Shown here: positions 43,927-53,445 of the stretch, piece by piece
Layout: each line of letters opens with the position of its first letter
How positions within the stretch are numbered: the first letter of the stretch is position 1
DNA from: [Mycobacterium] vasticus
GTDB taxonomy: Bacteria; Actinomycetota; Actinomycetes; Mycobacteriales; Mycobacteriaceae
Direction: 5' to 3'
Assembly (NCBI RefSeq): GCF_020181595.1
Contig: NZ_CP084028.1
Coordinates: 698,967 to 762,966 of the forward strand
Length of the DNA stretch: 64,000 bases
Program-made: the position numbers and the translations under genes
The notes under the pieces: generated by a model
The model's input: the letters and a program-made list of their open reading frames with translations, nothing else
Database searches by the model: none
Told to the model about the DNA's origin: nothing

Positions 43927-44967
43927 ATGGCTCAGACCGTTGCTCAGAAGCCGGCTCGCACGCGCATCATTCGGCGGTGGCGCGTCAACATGGAGGTGTC
44001 CGACGACACCCAGTACGTCGATATGCTCAACACCCTGTCGGAGGGGTCGGTGCGCCGGCACTTCAACCCCTACATCGACATCGACTGGGACAGCCCGGAA
44101 TTCAAGGTCATCGACAACGACCCGCGCTGGAAGCTGCCCGCCACCGACCCGATCGGCAAGCACCCCTGGTACGCCGAGCAGTCCGAAGAGCGCCAGATCA
44201 AGATCGGCATGTGGCGTCAGGCCAACGTCGCCAAGGTCGGTCTGCACTTCGAGTCCATCCTGATCCGCGGCCTGCTCAACTACGCGTTCTGGTTGCCCAA
44301 CGGCTCACCGGAGTACCGGTACTGCCTGCACGAGTCGGTCGAGGAGTGCAACCACACCCTGATGTTCCAGGAGATGGTGAACCACATCGGCGCCGACGTG
44401 CCCGGCATGCCGCGCATGCTCAAGTGGATCGCCGCGTTCATCCCGCTGGTCGCCGGGCCGCTGCCCATCCCGTTCTGGTTCGGCATCCTCGCCGGCGAAG
44501 AGCCGATCGACCACATCCAGAAGGACATCCTGCGCGAGGGCAAGACGCTGCATCCGATCATGGAGAAGGTGATGGCGATTCACGTCGCCGAAGAGGCACG
44601 CCACATCTCCTTCGCCCACGAGTACCTCAGCAAGCGCATCCCGGACCTGCCGCGCCGCAAGCGGTTCTGGCTGTCGCTGTTCGTGCCGCTGACCATGCGC
44701 ATCCTGTGTTCGGCGATCGTCGTCCCGCCGAAGGCGTTCTGGAACGAGTTCGACATTCCCCGCTCGGTGCGCAAGGACATCTTCTTCCGGTCGGCGGATG
44801 CCAAGCTGATGCTGTCCAACATGTTCGCCGACGTGCGCATGCTCTGCCACGACACCGGGCTGATGAATCCGGTCGCCAAGTTGGTGTGGAAGATCTGCCG
44901 GATCAGCGGGGCACCGTCGCGGTTCCGCGCCCAGCCGCAGCGCGCGCACCTGGCGCCCGCCGCCTGA
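43927..44967 (+). CDS. AurF-type diiron oxygenase (Rv0885 type)
   Basis: 346 residues. The ferritin-like helices carry the ligands in HESVEECNHTLMF and VAEEARHISFAHEY, the ExxH pairs of the AurF p-aminobenzoate N-oxygenase family. Membrane-like stretches (IAAFIPLVAGPLPIPFWFGI) lie between them. The substrate is unknown. ATG 43927 is used rather than GTG 43918 because GGGGGTG lies 8 bp before it. It is 22 bp upstream of the ferredoxin reductase gene, a possible electron donor. Confidence 0.85.
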   Translation: MAQTVAQKPARTRIIRRWRVNMEVSDDTQYVDMLNTLSEGSVRRHFNPYIDIDWDSPEFKVIDNDPRWKLPATDPIGKHPWYAEQSEERQIKIGMWRQANVAKVGLHFESILIRGLLNYAFWLPNGSPEYRYCLHESVEECNHTLMFQEMVNHIGADVPGMPRMLKWIAAFIPLVAGPLPIPFWFGILAGEEPIDHIQKDILREGKTLHPIMEKVMAIHVAEEARHISFAHEYLSKRIPDLPRRKRFWLSLFVPLTMRILCSAIVVPPKAFWNEFDIPRSVRKDIFFRSADAKLMLSNMFADVRMLCHDTGLMNPVAKLVWKICRISGAPSRFRAQPQRAHLAPAA

Positions 44968-44989
44968 GCCCGCCCGAGCTCACCGCCTC

Positions 44990-46681
44990 ATGCCGCACGT
45001 AATCAGCCAGGCATGCTGTAACGACGCGTCCTGCGTCTTCGCCTGCCCGGTCTACTGCATTCACCCGAGCCCGGACGAGCCGGACTTCGCCACCTCGGAG
45101 ATGCTCTACATCGATCCGGACGCCTGCGTGGACTGCGGCGCCTGTGTTCGGGCCTGCCCGGTCGACGCGATCTATCCGGACACCGCGCTGCCGGCCGCCC
45201 AGCTGCCGTTCGTCGAGATCAACAAGTCGTACTACCCCAAGCGCCCCGAAGGGGTGAAGCTTCCGCCGACGTCCAAGCTGGCTCCGATCCTGCCCGCCGC
45301 CGAACTGCACCAGCGCGGCAAGTACCCGCTGACGGTCGCGATCGTGGGTTCCGGACCGGCCGCCATGTACGCCGCCGACGAGCTGCTCACCCAGCCCGGC
45401 GTGCTGGTCAACATGTTCGAAAAGCTACCCACGCCTTACGGTTTGGTGCGCGCCGGAGTGGCGCCGGATCACCAGCACACCAAGCTGGTGACCCGGCTCT
45501 TCGACGAGATCTCCTGGCGGCGCGGCTTCAGCTTCTTCCTCAACGTCGAAGTGGGCAAACACATCAGCCACGCAGACCTGCTCGAGCACCACCACGCGGT
45601 GCTGTATGCCTCCGGCGCGCTGCATGACCGCCGGCTGGAGATCGACGGCATGGATCTGCCCGGCACCGGCACCGCCACCGAAGTGGTCGGCTGGTACAAC
45701 GGGCACCCCGACTTCGTCGGTCTGCCGGTGGATCTCAGTCACGAGCGGGTGGTGATCGTCGGCAACGGCAACGTGGCGCTGGACGTCGCGCGCATCCTCA
45801 CCTGCGACCCGGACCAGCTGGCCGACACCGACATCGCCGATCACGCGCTGGCCGTGTTGCGCGAATCCAACGTGCAGGAAGTGGTGATCGTCGCCCGGCG
45901 CGGGCCGATCGACTCCGCGTTCACGCTGCCCGAGCTGGTCGGCCTGACCCAGGCCGTCGACGTGGTGCTCGATGCCGAGGACCACGCCCGGGTGCGCAAC
46001 GATCTCGCGACCGTCACCGACAACTTCACCCGCCGGAAGCTGGAGATCCTGGCCAAGCTCGGTGACTCCTCAGCGCCGATCACCAAGCCGCGCATCCGGT
46101 TCGCCTACGGCCTGACCCCCGCCCGGGTGATCGGCGAGAGCCGGCCTACCGCAATCGAATTCACCGTCACTGGCACCGAACAGGTCCGGCGCATCGATGC
46201 CGGGTTGGTGCTCACCTCGATCGGCTATCACGGCACCCCGATCGCCGACCTGCCGTTCGACGACGACGCCGGTGTGGTCCCCAATGAGGGCGGCCGCGTC
46301 GTCGACCCGGCGACCGGGCAGCGGGTACCGGGGGCTTACGTGTCGGGCTGGATCAAACGCGGTACCAACGGGTTCATCGGTACCAACAAGTCCGACTCGC
46401 TGATGACGATCCAGACCCTGGCCGCCGACTACAACGCCGGGCTGCTGCGCGAACCCTCCGCCGGGCCGCGCGCGGTCACCCGGATGGTGCACGCCCGTCA
46501 GCCCGACGTGATCGATGCCGCCGGCTGGAAGGCCATCGACAAGGCCGAGATCAGCCGAGGTGACGCGCAGGACCGTCCGCGGGTGAAGTTCACCCGGGTC
46601 CCGGACATGCTCGAGCAGGTGGCGGACCACTCCGACGTGCCGCTGCTGCAGAACCTGCTCGGCGCGTTGCGGAGACGCTGA
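44990..46681 (+). CDS. fprB: NADPH-ferredoxin reductase with fused ferredoxin domain, FprB
   Basis: 563 residues. The N-terminal 7Fe/8Fe ferredoxin domain has Cys9-x5-Cys15-x3-Cys19 (ACCNDASCVFAC) and Cys46-x2-Cys49-x2-Cys52-x3-Cys56 (CVDCGACVRAC). An FAD/NAD domain begins at GSGPA (120-124), and RRGPIDSAFT and GTNGFIGTNKSDS follow. It moves electrons from NADPH to iron-sulfur proteins; the diiron oxygenase just upstream is a plausible acceptor. It corresponds to Rv0886. Confidence 0.94.
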   Translation: MPHVISQACCNDASCVFACPVYCIHPSPDEPDFATSEMLYIDPDACVDCGACVRACPVDAIYPDTALPAAQLPFVEINKSYYPKRPEGVKLPPTSKLAPILPAAELHQRGKYPLTVAIVGSGPAAMYAADELLTQPGVLVNMFEKLPTPYGLVRAGVAPDHQHTKLVTRLFDEISWRRGFSFFLNVEVGKHISHADLLEHHHAVLYASGALHDRRLEIDGMDLPGTGTATEVVGWYNGHPDFVGLPVDLSHERVVIVGNGNVALDVARILTCDPDQLADTDIADHALAVLRESNVQEVVIVARRGPIDSAFTLPELVGLTQAVDVVLDAEDHARVRNDLATVTDNFTRRKLEILAKLGDSSAPITKPRIRFAYGLTPARVIGESRPTAIEFTVTGTEQVRRIDAGLVLTSIGYHGTPIADLPFDDDAGVVPNEGGRVVDPATGQRVPGAYVSGWIKRGTNGFIGTNKSDSLMTIQTLAADYNAGLLREPSAGPRAVTRMVHARQPDVIDAAGWKAIDKAEISRGDAQDRPRVKFTRVPDMLEQVADHSDVPLLQNLLGALRRR

Positions 46682-46725
46682 ACGGATCGGTGGTCCAACT
46701 CGACGCGCTGTAATACTTTGAAGCG

Positions 46726-47628
46726 GTGCCTCGTCGTCGATTGGATCGAGATGCCAGCCTGACGGCGCAGACGTGCGCTCTGCAGCGCGCGGCGGAATCT
46801 CTACAACCGCCTCATCGCAGGTTGCTCGATGACCCCGATTCAGCGCTTTTCGTGAACGGATACCAACTCCTGTTGACGAAGCCAGTGATTGCGCGAGCAT
46901 GTTTGCGTGTTCTCGATGGCTACCTCCCCGGGTTGCATGTCTACATCGTCCTTCGTGTCCGGTACACGGATGATGTGGTCCGGCAAGCAATCTCGACGGG
47001 AATCGATCAGGTTGTCCTTCTGGGGGCGGGATTTGACACCACGAGCTTGCGCACACCTGCGACGGACTCCGGGCCGGCGATTTTCGAGGTTGACGCCCCA
47101 ACCACCCAGCTGGAGAAGCGGCGCTTGCTGGAGCGCGCCAATCGCGCAGTTGGGCCGGGAGTCCACTGGGTTCCGTGTGATTTCGAGACTGATCGTCTGG
47201 CGGAGCGTCTTGATCAGGCCGGCTTCGACTCGACAAGACCATGCGTCGTCGTCTGGATTGGCGTCTCCGTTTATCTCACCCGGGCGGCGATCGACCAGAC
47301 CTTGACAGATCTGTCCGATATCTGCGCGCCCGGAAGTCTTCTCGTCACTGACTTCGGCGACCCCGAGACGGTGACCGGAAAGCATCATCTCGCCGGTGCC
47401 CGCCGTACCGCCCGACTGGTACGCCGTCGTGGCGAGCCGTGGCTTACCGCCCTGTCCATAGCCGAGCTGACCGATGCGCTCAATGGTCCCGGTTTCGTCG
47501 TGCGTGACCAAGCGCGAGTCGCCGACCTCGCCAAGCGATATGCCCCAAACGGACGGCCGTGGTGCTCGACGGATGACTGGCTGGGGGTGTTGACGGCCGA
47601 GCGGGTGCGGTCGGATGGTGGCTGTTAG
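46726..47628 (+). CDS. Leucine carboxyl methyltransferase-like SAM methyltransferase
   Basis: 300 residues, UPF0677/LCM-type fold common in mycobacteria: LLDDPDSALFV, YIVLRVRYTDDVV, motif I VVLLGAGFDTTSLR, and acidic FEVDAP. The substrate is unknown. Base use is a little less GC-rich than the neighbours, so it may be a later arrival. GTG 46726 lies 7-14 bp after TAATACT, which may be a -10 box for a leaderless message. Confidence 0.83.
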   Translation: MPRRRLDRDASLTAQTCALQRAAESLQPPHRRLLDDPDSALFVNGYQLLLTKPVIARACLRVLDGYLPGLHVYIVLRVRYTDDVVRQAISTGIDQVVLLGAGFDTTSLRTPATDSGPAIFEVDAPTTQLEKRRLLERANRAVGPGVHWVPCDFETDRLAERLDQAGFDSTRPCVVVWIGVSVYLTRAAIDQTLTDLSDICAPGSLLVTDFGDPETVTGKHHLAGARRTARLVRRRGEPWLTALSIAELTDALNGPGFVVRDQARVADLAKRYAPNGRPWCSTDDWLGVLTAERVRSDGGC

Positions 47629-47743
47629 GCCTGGGCCAGCTGATTCGAGCCCGCCACCGAATCCGCTCTTGCGCCGAGCGTGTACTCAGATTGAAAAATC
47701 GCCCCAATAATCGCGCTGATTACACGTTCGGCGTGACGGCCGG

Positions 47744-48865
47744 TCAGATCAGGGCCTTGGAAATCTGGTCCCAGCCCGCAACGGATGCCGCGCTGCGCGG
47801 ACCGGGGCCGACGTAGATCGCCGACGGGCGCACCAGCTTGCCCAGCCCCTTCTGCTCCATGATGTGCGCGCACCAGCCCGCGGTGCGTCCGCAGGTGAAC
47901 ATCGCCGGCATCATGGCCGGCGGCACCTGCGCGAAGTCCAGGATGACCGCGGCCCAGAACTCGACGTTGGTCTCGATGGCCCGGTCCGGGCGGCGCTCCC
48001 GAAGCTCGGCCAGTGCGGCCTGCTCCAGCGCCGCGGCCACTTCGTAGCGGGGCGCGTTCAGTCGCTTGGCGGTGGCGCGCAGCACCCGGGCGCGCGGGTC
48101 CTCGGCGCGATACACCCGGTGCCCGAAGCCCATCAGCTTCTCGCGGCGGTCCAGGATGCCCTTGACCACGGCGCGGGCGTCGCCGGACTTCTCCACCTCG
48201 GCGATCATCGGGATGACCCGGGCCGGCGCACCACCGTGCAGCGGCCCGCTCATGGCGCCGATCGCACCTGACAGCGCAGCGCCGACGTCGGCGCCGGTGG
48301 AGGCGATCACCCGTGCGGTGAAGGTCGAGGCGTTCATGCCGTGCTCGGCCGCCGACACCCAGTAGGCGTCGATCGCCTCGACGTGGGCCGGGTCGGGCTC
48401 CCCGAGCCAGCGGGTCATGAACCGCTCGGTGATGGTGGCGCAGCCGTCGATCTTCGACTGCGGCACCGGCGTTTGCGAGCCGCGCGCGGACTGGGCGACG
48501 TAGGACAGCACCATCACCGCGGCGCGGGCCAACTGGTCGCGGGCGGTGGCGTCGTCGGTGTCCAGCAACGGCGCAAAGCCCCACTGCGGTGCCAGCATCG
48601 CCACCCCGGCCTGGGCGTCCACCCGGACGTCGCCGGTGCGCACCGACAGTTCCTGTGGCTCGGCCGGGTCCAGTGGACGGGCGAACGAGCCGTCGACCAG
48701 CAGGGCCCACACGTCACCGAAGCTGACCTTGCCGGCCAGATCCTCGATGTCCACACCGCGGTAGCGCAGGGCGCCACCGTCCTTGTCCGGCTCGGCGATC
48801 TCGGTGGTGAAGGCCACCGTGCCCTCGAGGCCGGCGACGAAGTTCTCCGGTACCGCAGCAGTCAT
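47744..48865 (-). CDS. citA: Citrate synthase 2 (Rv0889c)
   Basis: 373 residues. The citrate synthase folds are clear: GPLHGGAPARV (His), [15 protein letters not shown] (His), and VEFWAAVILDFAQVP (Asp region). It makes citrate from acetyl-CoA and oxaloacetate; a second enzyme, gltA2, is at 53446. ATG 48865 (MTAAVPENFVAGLEGTVAFT) starts the family sequence; the longer open frame reads into the divergent pdxH region. Confidence 0.93.
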   Translation of the reverse strand: MTAAVPENFVAGLEGTVAFTTEIAEPDKDGGALRYRGVDIEDLAGKVSFGDVWALLVDGSFARPLDPAEPQELSVRTGDVRVDAQAGVAMLAPQWGFAPLLDTDDATARDQLARAAVMVLSYVAQSARGSQTPVPQSKIDGCATITERFMTRWLGEPDPAHVEAIDAYWVSAAEHGMNASTFTARVIASTGADVGAALSGAIGAMSGPLHGGAPARVIPMIAEVEKSGDARAVVKGILDRREKLMGFGHRVYRAEDPRARVLRATAKRLNAPRYEVAAALEQAALAELRERRPDRAIETNVEFWAAVILDFAQVPPAMMPAMFTCGRTAGWCAHIMEQKGLGKLVRPSAIYVGPGPRSAASVAGWDQISKALI

Positions 48866-48950
48866 GACCGCGATTCTCCCACTTGGGCGCGGGAAACTTG
48901 CTACCGGCCGGTAACACTGCCTGGGCTGCGCCGGGGCGTAGCGTTGGGCG

Positions 48951-49610
48951 GTGCGAAGGACGGGCCCCGACAACGAGCACCTGGCGGCGATGCGAGTGGA
49001 ATACCGGGAGAAGGACAACAGCGGTGACCTCGAAGCCGACTGGCTCGCCGACGGCTGGGAGGTTCTGCTGCGCAACTGGATCGGCGACGCCGAGGCCGCC
49101 GGGATCGCCGAACCCAACGCGATGGTGGTCGCGACCCTCGAAGACGGCCGCCCGGTCACGCGCTCGGTGCTGTGCAAGAATCTCGACGCCCGCGGCGTCA
49201 CGTTCTTCACCGACGCCGGCTCCGCCAAGGCCACCGACCTGGCGGCCACCCCGTTCGCGTCGGCGACCTTCCCCTGGTACCAGCTGGGCCGGCAGGTCCA
49301 CATCCGCGGCCGGGTGAGCCGGACCGACGCCGCAGAGCCGGCCGAATACTGGGTGCACCGGCCGCGGGCGTCGCAGTTGGGGTTCTGGGCGTCGCAGCAG
49401 TCGCGTCCGGTCGCCTCGCGGGCCGCGCTGCTGGGCCAGCTGGCCGAGGTGACCGAGCGCTTCGCCGACCTCGAGCAGGTTCCGGTCCCGCCCAACTGGG
49501 TCGGATACACCATCGCTCCCGAGGTGGTGGAGTTCTGGCAGGGCCGGGAAGGCCGGTTGCACAACAGGATTCGGGTGACCGGCGGGCACATCGAGCGCCT
49601 GCAGCCCTGA
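48951..49610 (+). CDS. pdxH: Pyridoxamine 5'-phosphate oxidase
   Basis: 219 residues. Family motifs are [17 protein letters not shown] near the start, [37 protein letters not shown] and the C-terminal [15 protein letters not shown] with the substrate-binding RLHxR. It oxidises pyridoxamine or pyridoxine phosphate to PLP with FMN. GTG 48951 is the likely start, as it is only 85 bp from citA. Confidence 0.92.
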   Translation: MRRTGPDNEHLAAMRVEYREKDNSGDLEADWLADGWEVLLRNWIGDAEAAGIAEPNAMVVATLEDGRPVTRSVLCKNLDARGVTFFTDAGSAKATDLAATPFASATFPWYQLGRQVHIRGRVSRTDAAEPAEYWVHRPRASQLGFWASQQSRPVASRAALLGQLAEVTERFADLEQVPVPPNWVGYTIAPEVVEFWQGREGRLHNRIRVTGGHIERLQP

Positions 49611-49716
49611 CGCGGCTACGCAATCACCATCGCACTTTTGCGAATCTCAGACAGCACTTTGTAGTAGCTTCTCATTTCATTCGGAATTCTTCAGATTGAG
49701 AGTTCCGGCAAAGGAA

Positions 49717-51939
49717 ATGAGGCGTCGGGAAGTGTCTCGTCGTGGCGCTGAGGTGAAGCGGCGGTCGACTGCGGATTCCCCAGGTCGGCACGTCCGGGCG
49801 ATCGGGTCGGGTGCAGCGCTGGGGGCCGTCCTGGCGTTGGGCATGGCTGCGTCGCCGCCGGCCGATGCCGAGGGCATCGACGATGTGCTCGATCAGATGC
49901 TGGCGCCGTTCACCGATGCGGCGACCAATACCGTGGACTGGGACACGCTGTGGAACCCGGCGGCCTGGGAGGCGTTCTTCGATCCTGCGCGCTGGGATGC
50001 CGCCCTCGCCGGGGTTGCGGTACCGATGCCCGGCGCCGCGGACGCGAGCGCGTGGTTCGACCAGCTCATCTACACCCCGCTGCACACCGGCATCGAGGGC
50101 TGGATCAACAGCACCGGGCCGACACCGATCCTCGACGGGCTCAACGGCTTCAGCAACGCGCTGGGGTGGGGGTCGATGATCGCCGACGGCACGGCCGGGA
50201 CCGAGACGACCCCAGACGGCGGTGCTGCCGGCTGGTTGTTCGGCGACGGCGGGGCCGGTTGGGACAACACGGCGCCCGGTGGCGTCGGCGGTGCCGGTGG
50301 TGCAGCCGGGATGTTCGGCAACGGCGGCGTCGGCGGCCACGGTGCCGGCGGCATCGACGGCGGCCACGGCGGGGACGGCGGCGCCGGTGGATGGTTGATG
50401 GGTAACGGCGGCCACGGCGGCGCCGCCGGCGACAGCGGGATCGGCGGAGCCTCCACCGCACTGCCAGCTCTCGGCGGCACCGGCGGCACCGGTGGCGTGC
50501 TGTTCGGCGACCACGGCGCGGCCGGCCATTACGGCACACGGACCGACGCACCGCCGATCACCGACGACGGCGGGCTCAGCGTCACCGGACGTTGGTTCAC
50601 CGACAGCGACGGTCGGGTCGTCGTCCTGCACGGGCTCAACCACAACTACAAGGTCCCCCCGTATACGCCGTCCGCCGACGGGTTCAGCGACGACGACGCG
50701 AAGTTCCTGGCCGACAACGGCTTCACCGCGGTACGGCTGGGTTTCGCGTGGGAGGCCGTCGCGCCCGAACCCGGTGTCTTCGACGCGGCCTACCTCGCCT
50801 CGGTCGCGCAGACCGTACAGACTCTGGCCAACCACGGCATCGTCAGCCTGCTCTACCCGACCCAGGGTCTCTACAGCAGCACGTTCGGCGGCCAGGGCTT
50901 CCCGGACTGGATGGTGCAGACCGGCGGGTTACCCAACCCCCAGCTGGGCTTCCCGGCCAACTACATCTTCAATCCCGCGGAGAACCACGCCTGGGATGCC
51001 TTCTGGGGCAACGCCAAAGCCCCCGATGGGGTCGGACTGCAGAACCACTACGCGCAGATGTGGCAGTACGTCGCCAACTACTTCCGGGGCAACCCCGACG
51101 TGCTGGGCTACGAGCTGATCAACGAGCCGTGGCCGGGCACCCAATGGCTGGGAGGTCTGTTCGGTGATCCGCACTTCGACAGCCAGGCGCTGACGCCCTT
51201 CTACAACCAGGTGGACGCGGCGATCCGGTCCGTAGACCCGCACACCCCGGTGTTCTTCCAACCGAACACCATGTTCGGCAATCTGCCGGTGGACACCCAT
51301 CTGGGCAAGGTGGACGACCCGAACACGGTCTTCTCCTTCCACACCTACTGCCTGCAATCGGCCGTGTTCGGAATCGACTTCGGCTGCGGGGACTACTACG
51401 ACCTGGCGCTGACCCGCGCCGAGCACTACGCGGATTCGCACGGTATCCCGGCCTACCTGACCGAATTCGGATCCACCTCCCGGCTCAAGGCCATCGACGC
51501 CATGATTCCGGTCGCCGACCGATTCGGGCTCAACTGGACCGAGTTCGCCTACGCCACCAGTGAGGTGACCAGCTCGGACCCGATCGGTCAGGCGCTGGTC
51601 TTCGACCCCAGCAAGCCGCCGGTCGGCGACAACGTCGACTGGGACAAGCTGGCGATCATCGCCGCGCCCTACCCACAGGCGATCGGCGGCACGCCGGAAT
51701 CCTGGTCGTATCAGGACGGCATATTCCAGCTGAGCTACTCCACCGAGCGCGCCGACGGGCTGGGCAGCTTCACGGCCGGCACGCAAACGGTCATCTCGGT
51801 GCCGACCGTCGAATACCCGAACGGCTACCACGTGGAGGTCACCGGCGGCACGGTCGTCTCAGATCCCAACGCTCCGGTGCTGTTCATCGAATCTCACGGC
51901 GGCGCAAGCACGGTCAACGTCGTCGTGCGTCCGGCCTGA
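49717..51939 (+). CDS. Secreted GH5-family glycoside hydrolase with PGRS-like linker
   Basis: About 740 residues. A signal-like N-terminus (GSGAALGAVLALGMAA) precedes a helical domain (60-165), then a Gly-rich block of GGAG/GNGG repeats (174-272) like the PGRS part of PE_PGRS proteins but without a PE domain. The catalytic TIM barrel (about 290-680) has NEP (Glu477 in ELINEPWPG) and the nucleophile EFG (Glu590 in YLTEFGSTS). The barrel resembles endoglycoceramidase-type cellulase-family enzymes, so glycolipids may be substrates (inference). ATG 49717 is used; TTG 49696 is possible. Residue numbers count from 49696. Confidence 0.87.
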   Translation: MRRREVSRRGAEVKRRSTADSPGRHVRAIGSGAALGAVLALGMAASPPADAEGIDDVLDQMLAPFTDAATNTVDWDTLWNPAAWEAFFDPARWDAALAGVAVPMPGAADASAWFDQLIYTPLHTGIEGWINSTGPTPILDGLNGFSNALGWGSMIADGTAGTETTPDGGAAGWLFGDGGAGWDNTAPGGVGGAGGAAGMFGNGGVGGHGAGGIDGGHGGDGGAGGWLMGNGGHGGAAGDSGIGGASTALPALGGTGGTGGVLFGDHGAAGHYGTRTDAPPITDDGGLSVTGRWFTDSDGRVVVLHGLNHNYKVPPYTPSADGFSDDDAKFLADNGFTAVRLGFAWEAVAPEPGVFDAAYLASVAQTVQTLANHGIVSLLYPTQGLYSSTFGGQGFPDWMVQTGGLPNPQLGFPANYIFNPAENHAWDAFWGNAKAPDGVGLQNHYAQMWQYVANYFRGNPDVLGYELINEPWPGTQWLGGLFGDPHFDSQALTPFYNQVDAAIRSVDPHTPVFFQPNTMFGNLPVDTHLGKVDDPNTVFSFHTYCLQSAVFGIDFGCGDYYDLALTRAEHYADSHGIPAYLTEFGSTSRLKAIDAMIPVADRFGLNWTEFAYATSEVTSSDPIGQALVFDPSKPPVGDNVDWDKLAIIAAPYPQAIGGTPESWSYQDGIFQLSYSTERADGLGSFTAGTQTVISVPTVEYPNGYHVEVTGGTVVSDPNAPVLFIESHGGASTVNVVVRPA

Positions 51940-51976
51940 GTCCTGCCCCGGCCGGGCTGCGGGGGAAACTGACCGG

Positions 51977-53344
51977 GTGAGGCTGTTCGCCGACACCACC
52001 CCGCTGCGCAGCCCGGATTTCCGGCGGCTGTGGGTGGCGGGGATCCCGACCGTCATCGGGGCGAACCTGACCATCTTCGCGGTACCGGTGCAGATCTACG
52101 CGCTCACCGGAAGTTCCGCCTACGTCGGGCTGGCCGGGCTGTTCGCGCTGGTTCCGCTGGTGGTATTCGGGCTGCTGGGCGGCGCCTGGGCCGACGCGAT
52201 GGACCGCCGCACCCTGCTGATCATCGCCTCGTGCGGACTGGCCGTCGCGTCGGTGCTGCTGTGGGTGCAGGCCCTGGTCGGGGCCGGGGTCTGGGTGGTG
52301 CTGTGCCTGCTGGCGGTGCAGCAGGCGTTCTACGCCATCAACGCACCCACGCGCTCCGCGGCGATCCCGCGGATGGTCGCCGCCGGCGACCTGCCCGCCG
52401 CCAACTCGCTGAACATGACCGTTGCGCAGTTCGGGGCGATCGTCGGGCCGCTGCTGGCGGGCCTGCTGCTGAAATGGGTCGACCTGCCCACCCTGTACCT
52501 GATCGACTCGGTCACGTGCCTGATCCCGGTCTGGGCGACGTGGCGGCTCTCGCCGATGCCGCCGGTGGGGGCGGCGGTTCGGCGATGCTCGCGGGAGTCG
52601 GCCCCCGGGCCGGCGAAGGCGAGGGGAAGCCGGGACCGCCGCATGAACCCGGTGGGGGAGTCGCGGTTCGGGTTCGCGGCGGTGCTGGACGGCTTCCGGT
52701 ATCTGGCCACCAACACCGTGGTGCTGATGTCGTTCGTGGTGGACCTGATCGCGATGGTGCTGGGCATGCCGCGTGCGCTGTTCCCGCAGATCGCCGCGGT
52801 GGACTTCGGCGGGCCGGTCGAGGGCGGCACGACGATGGCGCTGCTGGCCGCGGCCATGTCGGCCGGGGCGGTGGCCGGTGGGGTGTTCTCCGGCTGGTTG
52901 CCGCGGGTCGACCGGCAGGGCCTGGCGATCGTGGTCGCCATCGTGGTCTGGGGAGCGGCCATGGCCGGCTTCGGGCTGGCGGTCGGGAGGGCCGACGGCC
53001 ATCCCGGCGCGGTGTTGTGGGTGGCGTTGGCCTTCCTGGCGGTCGGCGGAGCCGCGGACATGGTGTCGGCGGCGTTTCGTTCGACGATGCTGCAGGAGGC
53101 CGCCTCCGACGAGATTCGCGGCCGGTTGCAGGGGGTCTTCATCGTCGTCGTCGCAGGTGGCCCGCGGCTCGCGGACACTGTCCACGGCGCGGCCGGAGCC
53201 GCGGTGGGCACCTCGGTTGCGGCCGCCGGCGGTGGGGTGCTGGTGGTGGTGGGCGCGGTTCTCGCAGCGCTCGCGGTGCCCGCGTTCCTGGGCTACCGCA
53301 GGCCCGGCGCGGTTCAACGACCGCCGTCCCGCTATGACCGGTGA
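51977..53344 (+). CDS. MFS transporter with an in-frame repeat insertion
   Basis: 455 residues. The fold is that of EntS/enterobactin-exporter-like MFS carriers: LRSPDFRRLWVAGIPTVIGA at the start, GAWADAMDRRTLLI in loop 2-3, and FRSTMLQEAASDEIRGRLQG in the second half. The loop between segments 6 and 7 carries about 30 extra residues (AVRRCSRESAPG to RRMNPVG) that coincide with a 55-bp-type repeat at 52575-52653. The substrate is unknown. GTG 51977 starts it. Confidence 0.86.
   Translation: MRLFADTTPLRSPDFRRLWVAGIPTVIGANLTIFAVPVQIYALTGSSAYVGLAGLFALVPLVVFGLLGGAWADAMDRRTLLIIASCGLAVASVLLWVQALVGAGVWVVLCLLAVQQAFYAINAPTRSAAIPRMVAAGDLPAANSLNMTVAQFGAIVGPLLAGLLLKWVDLPTLYLIDSVTCLIPVWATWRLSPMPPVGAAVRRCSRESAPGPAKARGSRDRRMNPVGESRFGFAAVLDGFRYLATNTVVLMSFVVDLIAMVLGMPRALFPQIAAVDFGGPVEGGTTMALLAAAMSAGAVAGGVFSGWLPRVDRQGLAIVVAIVVWGAAMAGFGLAVGRADGHPGAVLWVALAFLAVGGAADMVSAAFRSTMLQEAASDEIRGRLQGVFIVVVAGGPRLADTVHGAAGAAVGTSVAAAGGGVLVVVGAVLAALAVPAFLGYRRPGAVQRPPSRYDR
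52575..52653. repeat. MIRU-like repeat copy inside the transporter gene
   Basis: In the plus direction it carries GGTTCGGCGATGCTCGCG and, after an extra 25 bp, GGGACCGCCGCATGAACCC. Both parts match the reverse complement of the 55-bp units at 30531. The reading frame stays open through it. Confidence 0.6.
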
Positions 53345-53445
53345 GGGATACCGTGACCCGGGGGGGCGCGTCGGCCCGGAACCGACTACCTTTCCTAATA
53401 CACACCCAATCGACTGGTTAGCCGAATAGTGCAAAGGGGTTCCTT

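Noticed and set aside
48866..49591. Upstream extension of citA to 615 residues
   Set aside because: The extension is antisense to pdxH and does not resemble citrate synthase.
49717..50540. PE_PGRS protein
   Set aside because: The glycine-rich block is PGRS-like, but the N-terminus is a signal peptide plus a helical domain with no PE motif, and the C-terminus is an enzyme.
52030..53337. Long plus-strand frame parallel to the transporter
   Set aside because: It is frame-shifted relative to the MFS gene, Gly/Arg-rich, and has no membrane pattern.
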